Assembly: GCA_958296015.1 (NCBI GenBank)
Contig: CATQIH010000021.1
Location: forward strand, 1-64,000
Source: Cyclobacteriaceae bacterium
Lineage (GTDB): Bacteria > Bacteroidota > Bacteroidia > Cytophagales > Cyclobacteriaceae
Length of the DNA: 64,000 nt
Direction of reading: 5' to 3'
In this document: one piece after another, positions 8,839 through 17,627 of the stretch
How the letters are laid out: the number at the start of each line of letters is the position of its first letter
Position numbering within the stretch: position 1 is the first letter of the stretch
Position numbers and translations under genes: made by a program
The notes under the pieces: model-generated
Databases searched by the model: none
What the model saw: only the letters and a program-made list of their open reading frames with translations
Told to the model about the DNA's origin: nothing

Positions 8839-10158
8839 ATGCAAGAAGAAAAACTCGTTGTCGGATTAGATATTGGTACCACCAAAATCTGCGCTATCGT
8901 TGGCCGCAAAAATGAATATGGAACGCTGGAAGTCCTGGGAATGGGCAAAGCGGTTTCTGATGGGGTCAGCCGTGGCATCGTATCCAATATCGATAAAACC
9001 GTGATGGCCATCCGCAAGGCTGTGCAGGAAGCGGAAGAGCAATCTGGTATCAATATACAGGTGGTCAACGTGGGCATTGCAGGTCAGCATATCAGAAGCT
9101 CAATTCATCATGGGAGTATCACACGCAATTCTAAAGATGAAGAAATTACGGTAGCTGATGTGGAGCGGCTCACCAACGATATGTACCGCATCGTAACCCC
9201 GCCCGGCTGCGAGATCATCCACGTGATGCCCCAGCACTACACCGTAGACTATGAAGATGGTATTGTAGACCCTGTGGGCATGTCGGGTGTGAAGCTGGAA
9301 GCAGATTTTCATATCATCACTGCACAAACCAACGCCATTAACAACGTAAACAAGTGTGTGCGCAAGGCCGGGTTGCAGATAGAGCACCTCATCCTGGAGC
9401 CGCTGGCTTCCAGCCTGGCCGTACTCAGCGAAGAAGAGAAGAAAGCAGGCGTATGCCTGGTAGACATTGGTGGCGGCACCACCGATATTGCTATTTTCTA
9501 CGATAGCATCATCCGGCATACAGCCGTCATTCCATTCGGTGGTGACATCATTACCGAAGACATTCAGCAGGGATGCTCTGTGATGAGAGAACAGGCCGAG
9601 TTGCTGAAGATCAAGTTTGGCAAAGCCATTGCCGAAGAAGCCAGTTTCAACGAGATCGTCTCTATCCGCCGCCTGCGTGACCGTCCGCCCAAAGAAATAT
9701 CGCTGAAGAACCTAGCCTACATTGTAGAAGCGCGTATGCAGGAAATATTCGAGCTGGTACACGCCGAGATCATTGCTTCAGGCTTTGCCGAAAAACTCAC
9801 AGCCGGTATCGTCCTCACAGGCGGAGGTGCCCAGTTAGCCTATGTAAAACACCTCTGCGAACTGATGTGCGCTACGGATGCCAGAATAGGGCACCCCAAT
9901 GAGTATCTAGGTAAGAGCAAGATTGAAGATGTGAAAACACCGATGTTTGCCACCTCTGTTGGGCTGGTGCTCTCAGGCTACAAAGCACTGGACGAGAGAA
10001 ATATGGATTACATACGAAAGAAAGAACACGAAGACGGTCATAAGCTGAAGCAGAACAAAAAATCTGATGATAAGCAAGGCTCTATGTTTTTCAGGAGAAT
10101 GCTGGAGAAAACCAAAAAGATACTCATTGATGATTTCAACGAAAAAGAAGAATATTAA
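8839..10158 (+). CDS. ftsA: Cell division protein FtsA
   Basis: Actin-like ATPase (439 aa) that tethers FtsZ to the membrane. Nucleotide-binding blocks are clear: GLDIGTTKICAIVG at the N-terminus, CLVDIGGGTTDIAIF in the middle and GIVLTGGGAQL later. The C-terminus (RRMLEKTKKILIDDFN) is amphipathic and basic, consistent with the membrane-targeting helix. It lies 11 bp after ftsQ and 12 bp before ftsZ, so the three are very probably co-transcribed. Confidence 0.95.
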   Translation: MQEEKLVVGLDIGTTKICAIVGRKNEYGTLEVLGMGKAVSDGVSRGIVSNIDKTVMAIRKAVQEAEEQSGINIQVVNVGIAGQHIRSSIHHGSITRNSKDEEITVADVERLTNDMYRIVTPPGCEIIHVMPQHYTVDYEDGIVDPVGMSGVKLEADFHIITAQTNAINNVNKCVRKAGLQIEHLILEPLASSLAVLSEEEKKAGVCLVDIGGGTTDIAIFYDSIIRHTAVIPFGGDIITEDIQQGCSVMREQAELLKIKFGKAIAEEASFNEIVSIRRLRDRPPKEISLKNLAYIVEARMQEIFELVHAEIIASGFAEKLTAGIVLTGGGAQLAYVKHLCELMCATDARIGHPNEYLGKSKIEDVKTPMFATSVGLVLSGYKALDERNMDYIRKKEHEDGHKLKQNKKSDDKQGSMFFRRMLEKTKKILIDDFNEKEEY

Positions 10159-10170
10159 ATTTTAAGAGTT

Positions 10171-11772
10171 ATGTCAGAAAAATCCTATATGTTTGAATTG
10201 CCCGCCCAGCAAAAATCTATCATCAAAGTTATAGGTGTAGGTGGCGGAGGCAGCAACGCTGTCAATCATATGTACAGCCAGGGTATCAAAGACGTAGAAT
10301 TTATCGTCTGTAATACCGACATTCAGGCACTGCATGTCAGTCCTGTACCTAATAAGCTACAAATTGGCATAGGACTCACCGCTGGTCTGGGTGCCGGTGC
10401 CAATCCTGAAAAAGGCAAGGGTGCTGCTGTAGAGAGCAAGGAAGAGATCAGAGAGATGCTCAGCTCAGATACGAAGATGGTCTTTATCACTGCCGGTATG
10501 GGTGGTGGCACAGGCACAGGGGCAGCACCAGAGCTGGCCAAAGTGGCCCGCGAACTGGGCGTACTAACCGTGGGTATTGTCACCATGCCTTTTGGGTTTG
10601 AAGGTAGAAAAAAGAAAAAGCTGGCCGAAGAAGGCATCCGCGAGCTGCGCAACAACTGCGATACAGTACTGGTGATCCTCAATGACAAGCTCCGGCAGGT
10701 GTATGGCAACCTAAGCCTGTCGAATGCTTTTGCCCAGGCTGATAATATCTTAACTACTGCTGCTAAAAGCATCGCAGAAATCATTACCGTGGCTGGCTAC
10801 ATCAACGTAGATTTTGAAGATGTCAAAACAGTGATGGCCGGTTCTGGTGCTGCCGTGATGGGTTCTGCTAAGGCAGAAGGAGAGAACCGTGCCCGGCGCG
10901 CTGCCGAAGAAGCCCTTTCTTCTCCGTTGCTGGACGACAAAAATATCCTGGGTGCCAGAAAAATACTGCTCTCTATCCGCTCCGGCGAACGTTCTGAAAT
11001 GTCGATGGACGAACTGTCTGAAATTACTGAACACATCCAGAATGAGGCTGGTGATGAGGCAGAAATGATCTTTGGTCATGGTATCGATGACGAACTGGGC
11101 GAGGCAATCATGGTCACAGTGATTGCTACCGGCTTCCATGCAGATGAGGAAGATGAGGAGCCTGCACCGGCAGCACCTCATGCGGAAGATTCCAAGAAAG
11201 TCTACGATCTGGAATCCAGCAGACAGATACGCGAAGAACAACAGCGGAGAAATCCACCGCACGAAAGATCACAGGAGGCGGCTGCCCGCCACGACCCTCC
11301 ACAAAGACGCCCGCCTGTTGATCTTGACGAGGAAGAAAGCTTCAACCCTTACCACAACCGTGAGGTTAACTTTGATATGAGCGACTATAAATATCCGTGG
11401 GAAAGCAAAATCCATTCGCTGGATGACGACGACAAATATGAGCCAACGCCCAACCACAGCAACAACCAGGAAGTGCGCCAGGATAATGAGCAGGAACACC
11501 AACAGCCGGTCAGCCAGAAGAAAAAGCTGCTGATGGAAGAAGCATATGCCCGTAAAAACCAGATGCGCAACCACAAAAGTGTGAGTGCTCCTGACAACAA
11601 CAACCACGATATGTTCCGCAAAGAGAACTATGATGAGCCGGCGTATCTCAGGAAAAATGTACACTTGTACAGCGTACCTTCATGGAACGACCGCAACGTA
11701 TCGCGCTACACCCTGGACGACGACAACAACATCCTGGGCAATAACAAGTTTCTGCACGACAATGTAGACTAG
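10171..11772 (+). CDS. ftsZ: Cell division GTPase FtsZ with long C-terminal tail
   Basis: Tubulin-like GTPase (533 aa) that forms the cytokinetic ring. It carries GVGGGGSNAVNHM near the N-terminus, the tubulin signature GGGTGTGAAPELAK, and the T7-loop region NVDFEDVKTVM. From about residue 325 a ~210-residue tail follows, rich in Asp, Glu, Asn, Gln, His and Pro and probably disordered. A motif resembling the conserved partner-binding peptide, PAYLRK, lies at 490-495 rather than at the end; another ~38 residues follow, ending FLHDNVD. It is the last gene of the dcw run. Confidence 0.95.
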   Translation: MSEKSYMFELPAQQKSIIKVIGVGGGGSNAVNHMYSQGIKDVEFIVCNTDIQALHVSPVPNKLQIGIGLTAGLGAGANPEKGKGAAVESKEEIREMLSSDTKMVFITAGMGGGTGTGAAPELAKVARELGVLTVGIVTMPFGFEGRKKKKLAEEGIRELRNNCDTVLVILNDKLRQVYGNLSLSNAFAQADNILTTAAKSIAEIITVAGYINVDFEDVKTVMAGSGAAVMGSAKAEGENRARRAAEEALSSPLLDDKNILGARKILLSIRSGERSEMSMDELSEITEHIQNEAGDEAEMIFGHGIDDELGEAIMVTVIATGFHADEEDEEPAPAAPHAEDSKKVYDLESSRQIREEQQRRNPPHERSQEAAARHDPPQRRPPVDLDEEESFNPYHNREVNFDMSDYKYPWESKIHSLDDDDKYEPTPNHSNNQEVRQDNEQEHQQPVSQKKKLLMEEAYARKNQMRNHKSVSAPDNNNHDMFRKENYDEPAYLRKNVHLYSVPSWNDRNVSRYTLDDDNNILGNNKFLHDNVD

Positions 11773-11783
11773 TTTGGAGATGC

Positions 11784-11839
11784 CCACCGTGGAACGGCCA
11801 CCGTGGAACGGCCACCGTGGAACGGCCACCGTGGAATGG
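11784..11839 (+). repeat. Four tandem copies of a 14-bp repeat
   Basis: Direct repeats of CCACCGTGGAACGG, copies at 11784, 11798, 11812 and 11826. The first three are identical and the fourth has a single T for C. They begin 12 bp after the ftsZ stop and are not coding on the plus strand. Each unit can form a small imperfect hairpin. There are no spacers, so this is not a CRISPR array. Copy number may vary between strains. Confidence 0.9.
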
Positions 11840-11898
11840 GAAACTGGAAGTGGTAGACTGGCCTTCAAACATCGGAACGCATACTTTTTGAGATATAG

Positions 11899-11937
11899 AT
11901 GCCTGGTATTGATAAGATGCTAGGCCAGGTATTTTTC
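11899..11937 (+). terminator. Probable intrinsic terminator after ftsZ
   Basis: Inverted repeat ATGCCTGG / CCAGGTAT (8 pairs including one G-T) with an 18-base loop, followed directly by TTTT. It lies 127 bp past the ftsZ stop and before the degenerate HipA-like genes, a plausible end of the dcw transcript. The loop is rather long. Confidence 0.45.
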
Positions 11938-11995
11938 TGCAATAGTATAGAGTGCCTATTGCTCCATTTAGAACAAAGAGAAAAAAACATACGAT

Positions 11996-12988
11996 ATGAG
12001 GCATTTAGAAGGCGTACCGATTAAAGAATATTCAGGGTATGAGCCAAAGTCTCATAAATTGATTCCCACGCTCAAAAAGCATCAATATTTCATCATTAAT
12101 GAATATAGTATATCGGGAGAAGCACCAAAAGATTTTATAAAGGTATATGATTATGGAAAAGCCAGGAAAAGTAACAAAAGAAAATGGACACTCTATATCG
12201 CCAAAGTAAGACATAGATGGTACCCAAATGAATCTATAACCGAATACTTATTGAACCGTGTTGGTGAAAAGCTTGAATTTAATATGGCCTTTTCCTGATT
12301 GGTTAAAATTGGTAACCAAGTTCGTTTTCTAAGTAAATACTTTTTACAGAAGGATCAGCAATTAGTACACGGTGCTGAAGTTTATGCGGGTTATTTATCA
12401 GACAAAGGCTTTGTGGAGGAGATTGAGGCAAAAGGAATGGCTAGAGATTTCTTTACTACTCAATTTACAGAAGATGCCATTGCTAAAACTTTTCCTTTAG
12501 AAAAAGAGAAGCTTTTTTAAGAATTCAAAAAGATGCTGCTCTTTGATGCTTTAGTGGGCAACAATGACCGTCATTTCTATAATTGGGGTATCGTTAGGCA
12601 CTTGAAAGGAGCGCATCATCCTTATTTTGCACCTATTTATGATACAGCTAGAGGATTGTTTTGGAATGGTTACGAAAAAAAAGTCATATCTTTATACAGA
12701 AACCTTAATGAAAAAGAGATAAGCAAATATATAAATAATTCAAAACCGAAGGTTGGGTGGGAAGGAAATGAAAACTTAAACCACTTTCAACTTGTTAAAT
12801 TTTTTGTTGACAAAAGCAATGTAGAAGATAAAAAAGAATTTGCTAACTTATTAAACGATAAGAAGTTTGGCAGATGCTTAGAGTTAATTGAGAAAGAATT
12901 TAGCCAACTTGTTAGTAAAGAAAGGATGAAAGTTATCATCTTTTGTTTGCGGCAACGATACAGCGACTTACTTGAGTTATTCAACTAA
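11996..12988 (+). pseudogene. HipA-like (HipT-type) kinase gene with two in-frame stops
   Basis: Read through two internal stops, this is one continuous HipA-family Ser/Thr kinase of about 330 residues. The catalytic part is easy to see: FDALVGNNDRHFYNWG (catalytic-loop Asp/Asn) and PIYDTARGLFWN (metal-binding Asp). Upstream blocks are ESITEYLLNRVGE, RFLSKYFL and LVHGAEVYAGYL. A TGA (12296-12298) and a TAA (12518-12520) interrupt it; the frame is the same on both sides, so there are no indels. Both stops could come from single C-to-T changes (CGA to TGA, CAA to TAA). No HipB-like HTH gene is adjacent. Probably inactive unless the stops are read through or are sequence errors. Confidence 0.8.
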
Positions 12989-12990
12989 TC

Positions 12991-13389
12991 ATGATTAATA
13001 AATTAAAAAGACTTTTAAGCAAACCAGAAGGATTAGAAGAAACTTCTTTACCAAAGAATAGCCATGTGTCTTTTGGGCTTATGTACCATAATTTACCTGT
13101 AGGTACTCTAGAAATAAAAGGCGGGAAATGGTTATTTAGGTATACAGAACCATTTAGACGGTAAGATAATATTCTTCCTTTAATTGATTTTCCAGATTTG
13201 GATAAAGTTTACGAATCTGAAGAGTTGTGGCCCTTTTTTATAAGCCGTATTCCAAGTACAAATAGACCAGCGGTAAAAGAGGTATTAAGTAAGGAAAATA
13301 TTGATGAAAAGGATTTGACTGCACTGTTAATCCGTTTTGGTAAGAAAACCATTACCAATCCTTTCTTACTTGAATTGGATAAAGTTTAG
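12991..13389 (+). pseudogene. HipA N-terminal-domain (HipS-like) gene with one in-frame stop
   Basis: Starts 2 bp after the kinase-like gene. Read through a TAA at 13162-13164 it gives about 131 residues matching a stand-alone HipA N-terminal domain: VGTLEIKGGKWLFRYTEPF, then PFFISRIPSTNRP, and the typical ending FGKKTITNPFLLEL. The frame is unchanged across the stop, again consistent with one C-to-T change (CAA to TAA). Kinase plus separate N-domain resembles a HipS/HipT split arrangement, although here the kinase comes first. The downstream half alone (from 13198) is unlikely to be functional. Confidence 0.72.
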
Positions 13390-13431
13390 ACAGTTTTTGA
13401 TGTAAAACGGCTTGGTTTGCGACCGAAATGA

Positions 13432-13539
13432 GCTTTCTCGTATCATGAATATATACTGCATAATCCAGTGAAAGCTGGATTTTGTGCCCCCATCAGAATT
13501 GGAAGTGATCTTATCAAAGAAACCTATGGTGGGTTATAA
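13432..13539 (+). mobile_element. Remnant of a Y1/REP-associated transposase
   Basis: A short frame without a start encodes YHEYILHNPVKAGFC, close to the highly characteristic Y-I-x-N-N-P-V-K-A-G block of Y1 (HUH, REP-associated) transposases. Nothing else of the enzyme (HUH motif, catalytic Tyr region) is visible on either side, and no terminal hairpins were recognised. It is a small 3' scrap next to the broken HipA-like genes, which suggests past insertions here. Confidence 0.5.
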
Positions 13540-13569
13540 CAAAATTCAACAGATTGCAGTATATAAAAG

Positions 13570-14400
13570 ATGGAAAAAGACCCGCCTCTGTATACCAGCC
13601 AGCGAATTGCAGTGCCAGCAGCATTTAGGGATATTTTCTCTCATTTCTATACAGCACAGAATCAGTCAACGCAGTCCGTTTGCAAGACATTGCTGCCCTC
13701 TTTTCAGGCTGTTTTAATATTTAGTTTCGGAAAAAAAGCAATATACACCTCCAGACAGGGCATACATCTTACCATTGATAAGTGCCTCTTGTTAGGGCCT
13801 GTCAAGCAACCTATTGACTATACGCTACCGGCGGGCGCAGAAATGTTGGCAGCTAACTTTCAGGATGATGCATTTTATCGTTTTTTCGGGTCGGCCATGC
13901 TGTTTGATCAGTTGCCCATTCACCCGGATAAGCTGCTGAATGAAAACTGCTTTACAGACTTATGGCATACATTAAAACAGATACCTTCTTCCACAGAAAG
14001 GATAGAGCGCATCCTTTCCTTCAGCCAGCCATACCTGAAAAAAAAGGATGCTATTATTGAGCAACTTGCTGATTATCAGAAAAATGAACCGGGATTAAGT
14101 TCTATTAAAATGGTGGCACAGAAAAACCACCAGAGTGAGCGCAATATACAGCTCAAGCATAAAATGCAACTGGGATATAGCGACAAAGAACGTAACCGCT
14201 ATCAACGTTTCCTGAAAGCCATCGAACTACTGGAAAATCGTACTGATGATGCCACAAAAGTAGATTGGTTTGAAATTATTAACCTGTGTGGTTACTACGA
14301 CCAAAGCCAGCTGATCCATGATTTCAAACATTATCTGAACCTCTCTCCTACCAAATATCTGAAGTTTCAACAAGACATCTGTAGAGCCAAGCCCGAATGA
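13570..14400 (+). CDS. AraC-family transcriptional regulator
   Basis: Cytoplasmic regulator of 276 residues. The N-terminal ~170 residues look like the cupin-type sensing domain of Bacteroidota AraC proteins (LLPSFQAVLIFSFG, LLLGPVKQPIDYTLP). The C-terminal ~100 residues carry the HTH pair; the second helix-turn-helix is clear (INLCGYYDQSQLIHDFKHYL followed by LSPTKY), the first (SIKMVAQKNHQSERNIQ) is weaker. An oxidoreductase gene follows after 87 bp on the same strand and is the likely target, by the common pairing of such regulators with NmrA-like genes. Confidence 0.85.
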   Translation: MEKDPPLYTSQRIAVPAAFRDIFSHFYTAQNQSTQSVCKTLLPSFQAVLIFSFGKKAIYTSRQGIHLTIDKCLLLGPVKQPIDYTLPAGAEMLAANFQDDAFYRFFGSAMLFDQLPIHPDKLLNENCFTDLWHTLKQIPSSTERIERILSFSQPYLKKKDAIIEQLADYQKNEPGLSSIKMVAQKNHQSERNIQLKHKMQLGYSDKERNRYQRFLKAIELLENRTDDATKVDWFEIINLCGYYDQSQLIHDFKHYLNLSPTKYLKFQQDICRAKPE

Positions 14401-14487
14401 ACTGTTTCGTTTTCTTACAATTTTAAACAAGTTCAAAACCGCATCTTTGCACTGTAATAAAAATTGTAGAACGTAAAACATAATCCT

Positions 14488-15366
14488 ATGTCAACTTCAA
14501 AATCACCTCAGATACTGATTACCGGAGCAACTGGTAACATTGGTACAGAGCTGTCAAAACAGCTTGCTCAACAAAATGTTCCTTTCCGTGCAATGGTTAG
14601 GTCAGCAGAGGATGCTAAAAAACTTAACACCTTTGAAGGAATAGAAATCGTGGAAGGCGACTTTAATGATCTGCCAAGCCTTGAAAAGGCTCTTCAGGGA
14701 ATAGAGCGTGCTTTTTTGCTGACTAATTCTTCAGAGAAAGCAGAGAGTTTACAAAGTAATTTTGTAGAAGCAGCACAGCGTGCCGGGCTACCACACCTGG
14801 TAAAGCTCTCTCAGTGGCAGGCAGACTTGCACTCTCCCGTGCGGTTTCTGCGTTACCATGCTGCCATTGAAGACAAGGTTCGCCAATCAGGAATGGCTTA
14901 TACTTTCTTGCGGCCCAACCTGTTTATGCAGGGTTTGCTGGGTTTTCGTCAGTCTATCATCGAGCAGGGCAAATTCTTTGCCGCTGTGGGAGATGCAAAG
15001 ATCAGTACCATTGACATTCGCGATATTGCAGCCGTGGCTGTAGCTGCGCTCACGGGCAAAGGCCACCAGAACAAGACCTACCCCCTCACCGGACCGGAAG
15101 CTTTGACGCATCAGCAGATGGCCGATGGTTTGGCTAAAGCCATGCACCAATCCGTGCAGTTTGTGGATGTTTCGCCGGAAGATATGCTTGGCGCACTGCT
15201 TTCTGCTGGCTTTCCGGATTGGCAGGCACAGGGCCTGATTGAAGATTATGCCCATTATGCGCGTGGTGAAGCAGCCACGGTCACCTCTGATGTGGCTACA
15301 GTAACAGGCCATGCTCCTCACAGTTTTGAGCGTTTTGCTCACGATTATGCCGATGCATTTGCCTAA
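14488..15366 (+). CDS. NmrA-like NAD(P)-binding oxidoreductase
   Basis: Atypical short-chain dehydrogenase (292 aa) with the dinucleotide-binding glycine motif TGATGNIGTEL at residues 10-20. Features of the NmrA/QOR2-like group are FLLTNSSEKAESLQ, KLSQWQADLHSPVRFLRYHA and TFLRPNLFMQ. Such proteins bind NAD(P)H and act as quinone reductases or redox sensors; the substrate cannot be told from sequence. It follows an AraC regulator and ends at a strong hairpin shared with the convergent fasciclin gene. Confidence 0.85.
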   Translation: MSTSKSPQILITGATGNIGTELSKQLAQQNVPFRAMVRSAEDAKKLNTFEGIEIVEGDFNDLPSLEKALQGIERAFLLTNSSEKAESLQSNFVEAAQRAGLPHLVKLSQWQADLHSPVRFLRYHAAIEDKVRQSGMAYTFLRPNLFMQGLLGFRQSIIEQGKFFAAVGDAKISTIDIRDIAAVAVAALTGKGHQNKTYPLTGPEALTHQQMADGLAKAMHQSVQFVDVSPEDMLGALLSAGFPDWQAQGLIEDYAHYARGEAATVTSDVATVTGHAPHSFERFAHDYADAFA

Positions 15367-15367
15367 A

Positions 15368-15405
15368 ATAATGCCCCTCTTAGTGTAAGAGGGGCATTAT
15401 ACTTT
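15368..15405. terminator. Bidirectional intrinsic terminator
   Basis: Perfect 15-bp inverted repeat, ATAATGCCCCTCTTA and its complement around a 3-base loop (GTG), followed by ACTTTT. It lies between two convergent genes and has A/T-rich flanks on both sides, so it can stop transcription from either direction. Confidence 0.9.
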
Positions 15406-15429
15406 TCAATTCAATATCAAAGCAATTAT

Positions 15430-17316
15430 TTATCCGGGAAGCAACACCTGGTCTATGATGTGGATCACGCCATTGGTGCCTAGTACGTTGGGTGTCACCA
15501 CCGTAGCATCCTTAGAAGCAGTATTTTCATCAGTAATTATGATGCTATCGCCAACATTGACCATCACTGTTCCATTGGCGGTAGCTACCTCGCCGGAAGT
15601 TAGGTCGGTAGATAAAAGTGCGCCTGATGTAACCACATGGTATAGAAGTATATTTCTCATCACCACGGGGTCTACCGCTTCTATAGCCGCCACATCCGCA
15701 AAACCTGCATCTATAAATGCCTGATCGGTAGGCGCAAAAATTGTGTAGGTGCTGTCTGTATTCTGCAAAAGTGTTATCAGGTCTCCGCCGGTATCGTCTG
15801 CATGTTGCAAAGCTGCCACCAGCAGCGTGAATTGTGGCTCACTGGCCTGTGAAGCATTGATGGCAATATCAGCTACTGTTTGGGTAGGCGGAATTAATAC
15901 TGCATTGATTGCATGTACCGTTCCGTTGTCAGTCATCAGATCAGGGACAATTACCTGCGCGTTTCCGTTGAGGAATATCCCATCATCATTATTGCTGATA
16001 TACAGCTTGGTGCCTTCCAGCAATGGAACGACGCTGGATGGACCCTGTGCAATATCTTCTGAATTGATAGTAGTACCTAACACATGATACTGTAGAATAC
16101 CTGCCAGCCTATCAGAGCTTAGTAGCTGATCGATACTTTCCAGACCTGACGCTGCCACGAGGCTATCAAAAGCGTCATTGGTAGGCGCAAACACGGTAAG
16201 AGTAGCATCAGGATTGGTAAGAGCATCTACCAGGTTGGCTGTTTTTATAGCGGTCACCAGGGTGGTGAATCTGCCTTCAGCATCAAAAATGGCTGGCTGC
16301 AATACCGTCCCCAGACTTTTTGTGATAAGCGGTGGCAACAACACTGCATCAATCACATGCACCACGCCGTTGGTAGCCATCACATTGGCCATATCAGCTA
16401 CCACGTTGGTATTTCCGTTGATCACCACACCACTAGTCGTATCTATCGCCAGCGTACTTCCTTCCAGGGTAGTTTCGGTAGCCATCAGGTCGCCTGATGC
16501 TTTTGCACTGCTTAATATATGATAGGTAAGCACTTCTCTCAGCGCATAATCCGGCACATCGTCCAGGCTTTCTACAGGAGTGCCCAGCGCTTCTGATAAG
16601 GTGGTTAGCAGTTTTGAAAAAGCATCATTGGTAGGGGCAAACACGGTAAGCGTAGCAGTGGCATCCGAGGCAGAGGCCAGCAGGTCAGGGAATCTTTTCA
16701 GTGCAGCCACCAGAGTGCTCAGGCTTTCCGTAGCTGTGGCTATTTCGGCTATGTTCTGGTCAGGTGCTGCCGGTTCGAGCGTAAAGCCTTCCGGCACCAG
16801 CAGGCTGCCTATGGCATGTATCACCCCGTTTTTGGCTTCAATATCAGCATCAGTCACACTTATGCCATTGACTGTTACTGTGCTGCCGCTTACGCCTATG
16901 GTCAGGTTCTTGCCACTCAGCAGGGTAGGCACACTCTGTCCGTCTTTCAGACTACTGGAAAGATTGTTTCCGTTGGCTACATGGTATTTTAAAAGATCAG
17001 TGAGAGATGCCACACTGATATCAGACAACTTATCAAAGTCATCAGAACCATCGAAGAAAGCAGTAAATGCCTGATTTGTAGGCGCAAATACCGTATAATC
17101 TGCTGTGCCGCTGAACGTGCTGGTTAGGCCGGTGATCTGTAGAGCAGAATCAAGCATGCTGAACTGATCATTCTGGTCTATCAGGTCGGCAATGGTTTGG
17201 GTAGGATCGGGCTTCACAGGATCGTCCTTTTTGTCGCACGATGCTATGACAAAGAGCATCGGAAGCAAAAGAAAATAGATGCTGCGATGGAGATAAGGTT
17301 TCAAAAGATTTCTCAT
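15430..17316 (-). CDS. Lipoprotein with four fasciclin (FAS1) domains
   Basis: Surface or outer-membrane adhesion-type lipoprotein of 628 residues. The N-terminal signal ends in a lipobox (IASC, then Asp/Lys-rich DKKDDPVK). Four FAS1 repeats follow at roughly residues 40-175, 190-330, 345-480 and 485-628. Each shows the YTVFAPTNQAF-like first block and an NGVIHAI-type second block ending in a LLP motif. FAS1 domains bind matrix or mediate cell contact; no ligand is evident. It is monocistronic, converging on the NmrA-like gene across a terminator. Confidence 0.92.
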   Translation of the reverse strand: MRNLLKPYLHRSIYFLLLPMLFVIASCDKKDDPVKPDPTQTIADLIDQNDQFSMLDSALQITGLTSTFSGTADYTVFAPTNQAFTAFFDGSDDFDKLSDISVASLTDLLKYHVANGNNLSSSLKDGQSVPTLLSGKNLTIGVSGSTVTVNGISVTDADIEAKNGVIHAIGSLLVPEGFTLEPAAPDQNIAEIATATESLSTLVAALKRFPDLLASASDATATLTVFAPTNDAFSKLLTTLSEALGTPVESLDDVPDYALREVLTYHILSSAKASGDLMATETTLEGSTLAIDTTSGVVINGNTNVVADMANVMATNGVVHVIDAVLLPPLITKSLGTVLQPAIFDAEGRFTTLVTAIKTANLVDALTNPDATLTVFAPTNDAFDSLVAASGLESIDQLLSSDRLAGILQYHVLGTTINSEDIAQGPSSVVPLLEGTKLYISNNDDGIFLNGNAQVIVPDLMTDNGTVHAINAVLIPPTQTVADIAINASQASEPQFTLLVAALQHADDTGGDLITLLQNTDSTYTIFAPTDQAFIDAGFADVAAIEAVDPVVMRNILLYHVVTSGALLSTDLTSGEVATANGTVMVNVGDSIIITDENTASKDATVVTPNVLGTNGVIHIIDQVLLPG

Positions 17317-17627
17317 AAAAAATATGGATTAAAATACTATTACTGATATGTAGGAGTCGGGGGACTATATACTGATAAGCGTTATGCCCTTGTTTTGTTT
17401 AAGATAAATAAACATCTGCTATACATCAATATTGAACGGTATACTTAGTTTGTAAAAGATTACTACTTATTTGTTGCATCTTACAATAAAAATAAATTAC
17501 ATTAGTATCGCAAACGTGCGATTGATTATAAGAGTAGGTGCAATACGTTTCGAGTTATAAGGAACTGTTTTCAACTAACGTAACACATAAATTAAATCTA
17601 CTTTTTACACATCATAACCAATCAATT
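17317..17627. other. Intergenic region between divergent genes
   Basis: About 310 AT-rich bases between the start of the fasciclin gene (minus) and the start of the next lipoprotein gene (plus). It must hold both promoters, but no convincing TTTG/TAnnTTTG pair was found. An open frame upstream of the plus gene's ATG exists but adds no recognisable sequence before the lipoprotein signal. Confidence 0.5.

Noticed and set aside
11784-11839. CRISPR array
   Set aside because: Units are 14 bp and directly adjacent with no spacers, and no cas gene is near.
13484-13717. A 77-codon frame before the AraC gene
   Set aside because: It overlaps the AraC gene in another frame and shows no protein-like features.
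15455-17074. Several plus-strand frames across the fasciclin gene
   Set aside because: They are Ser/Val/Thr-rich shadows of the FAS1 repeats on the other strand.
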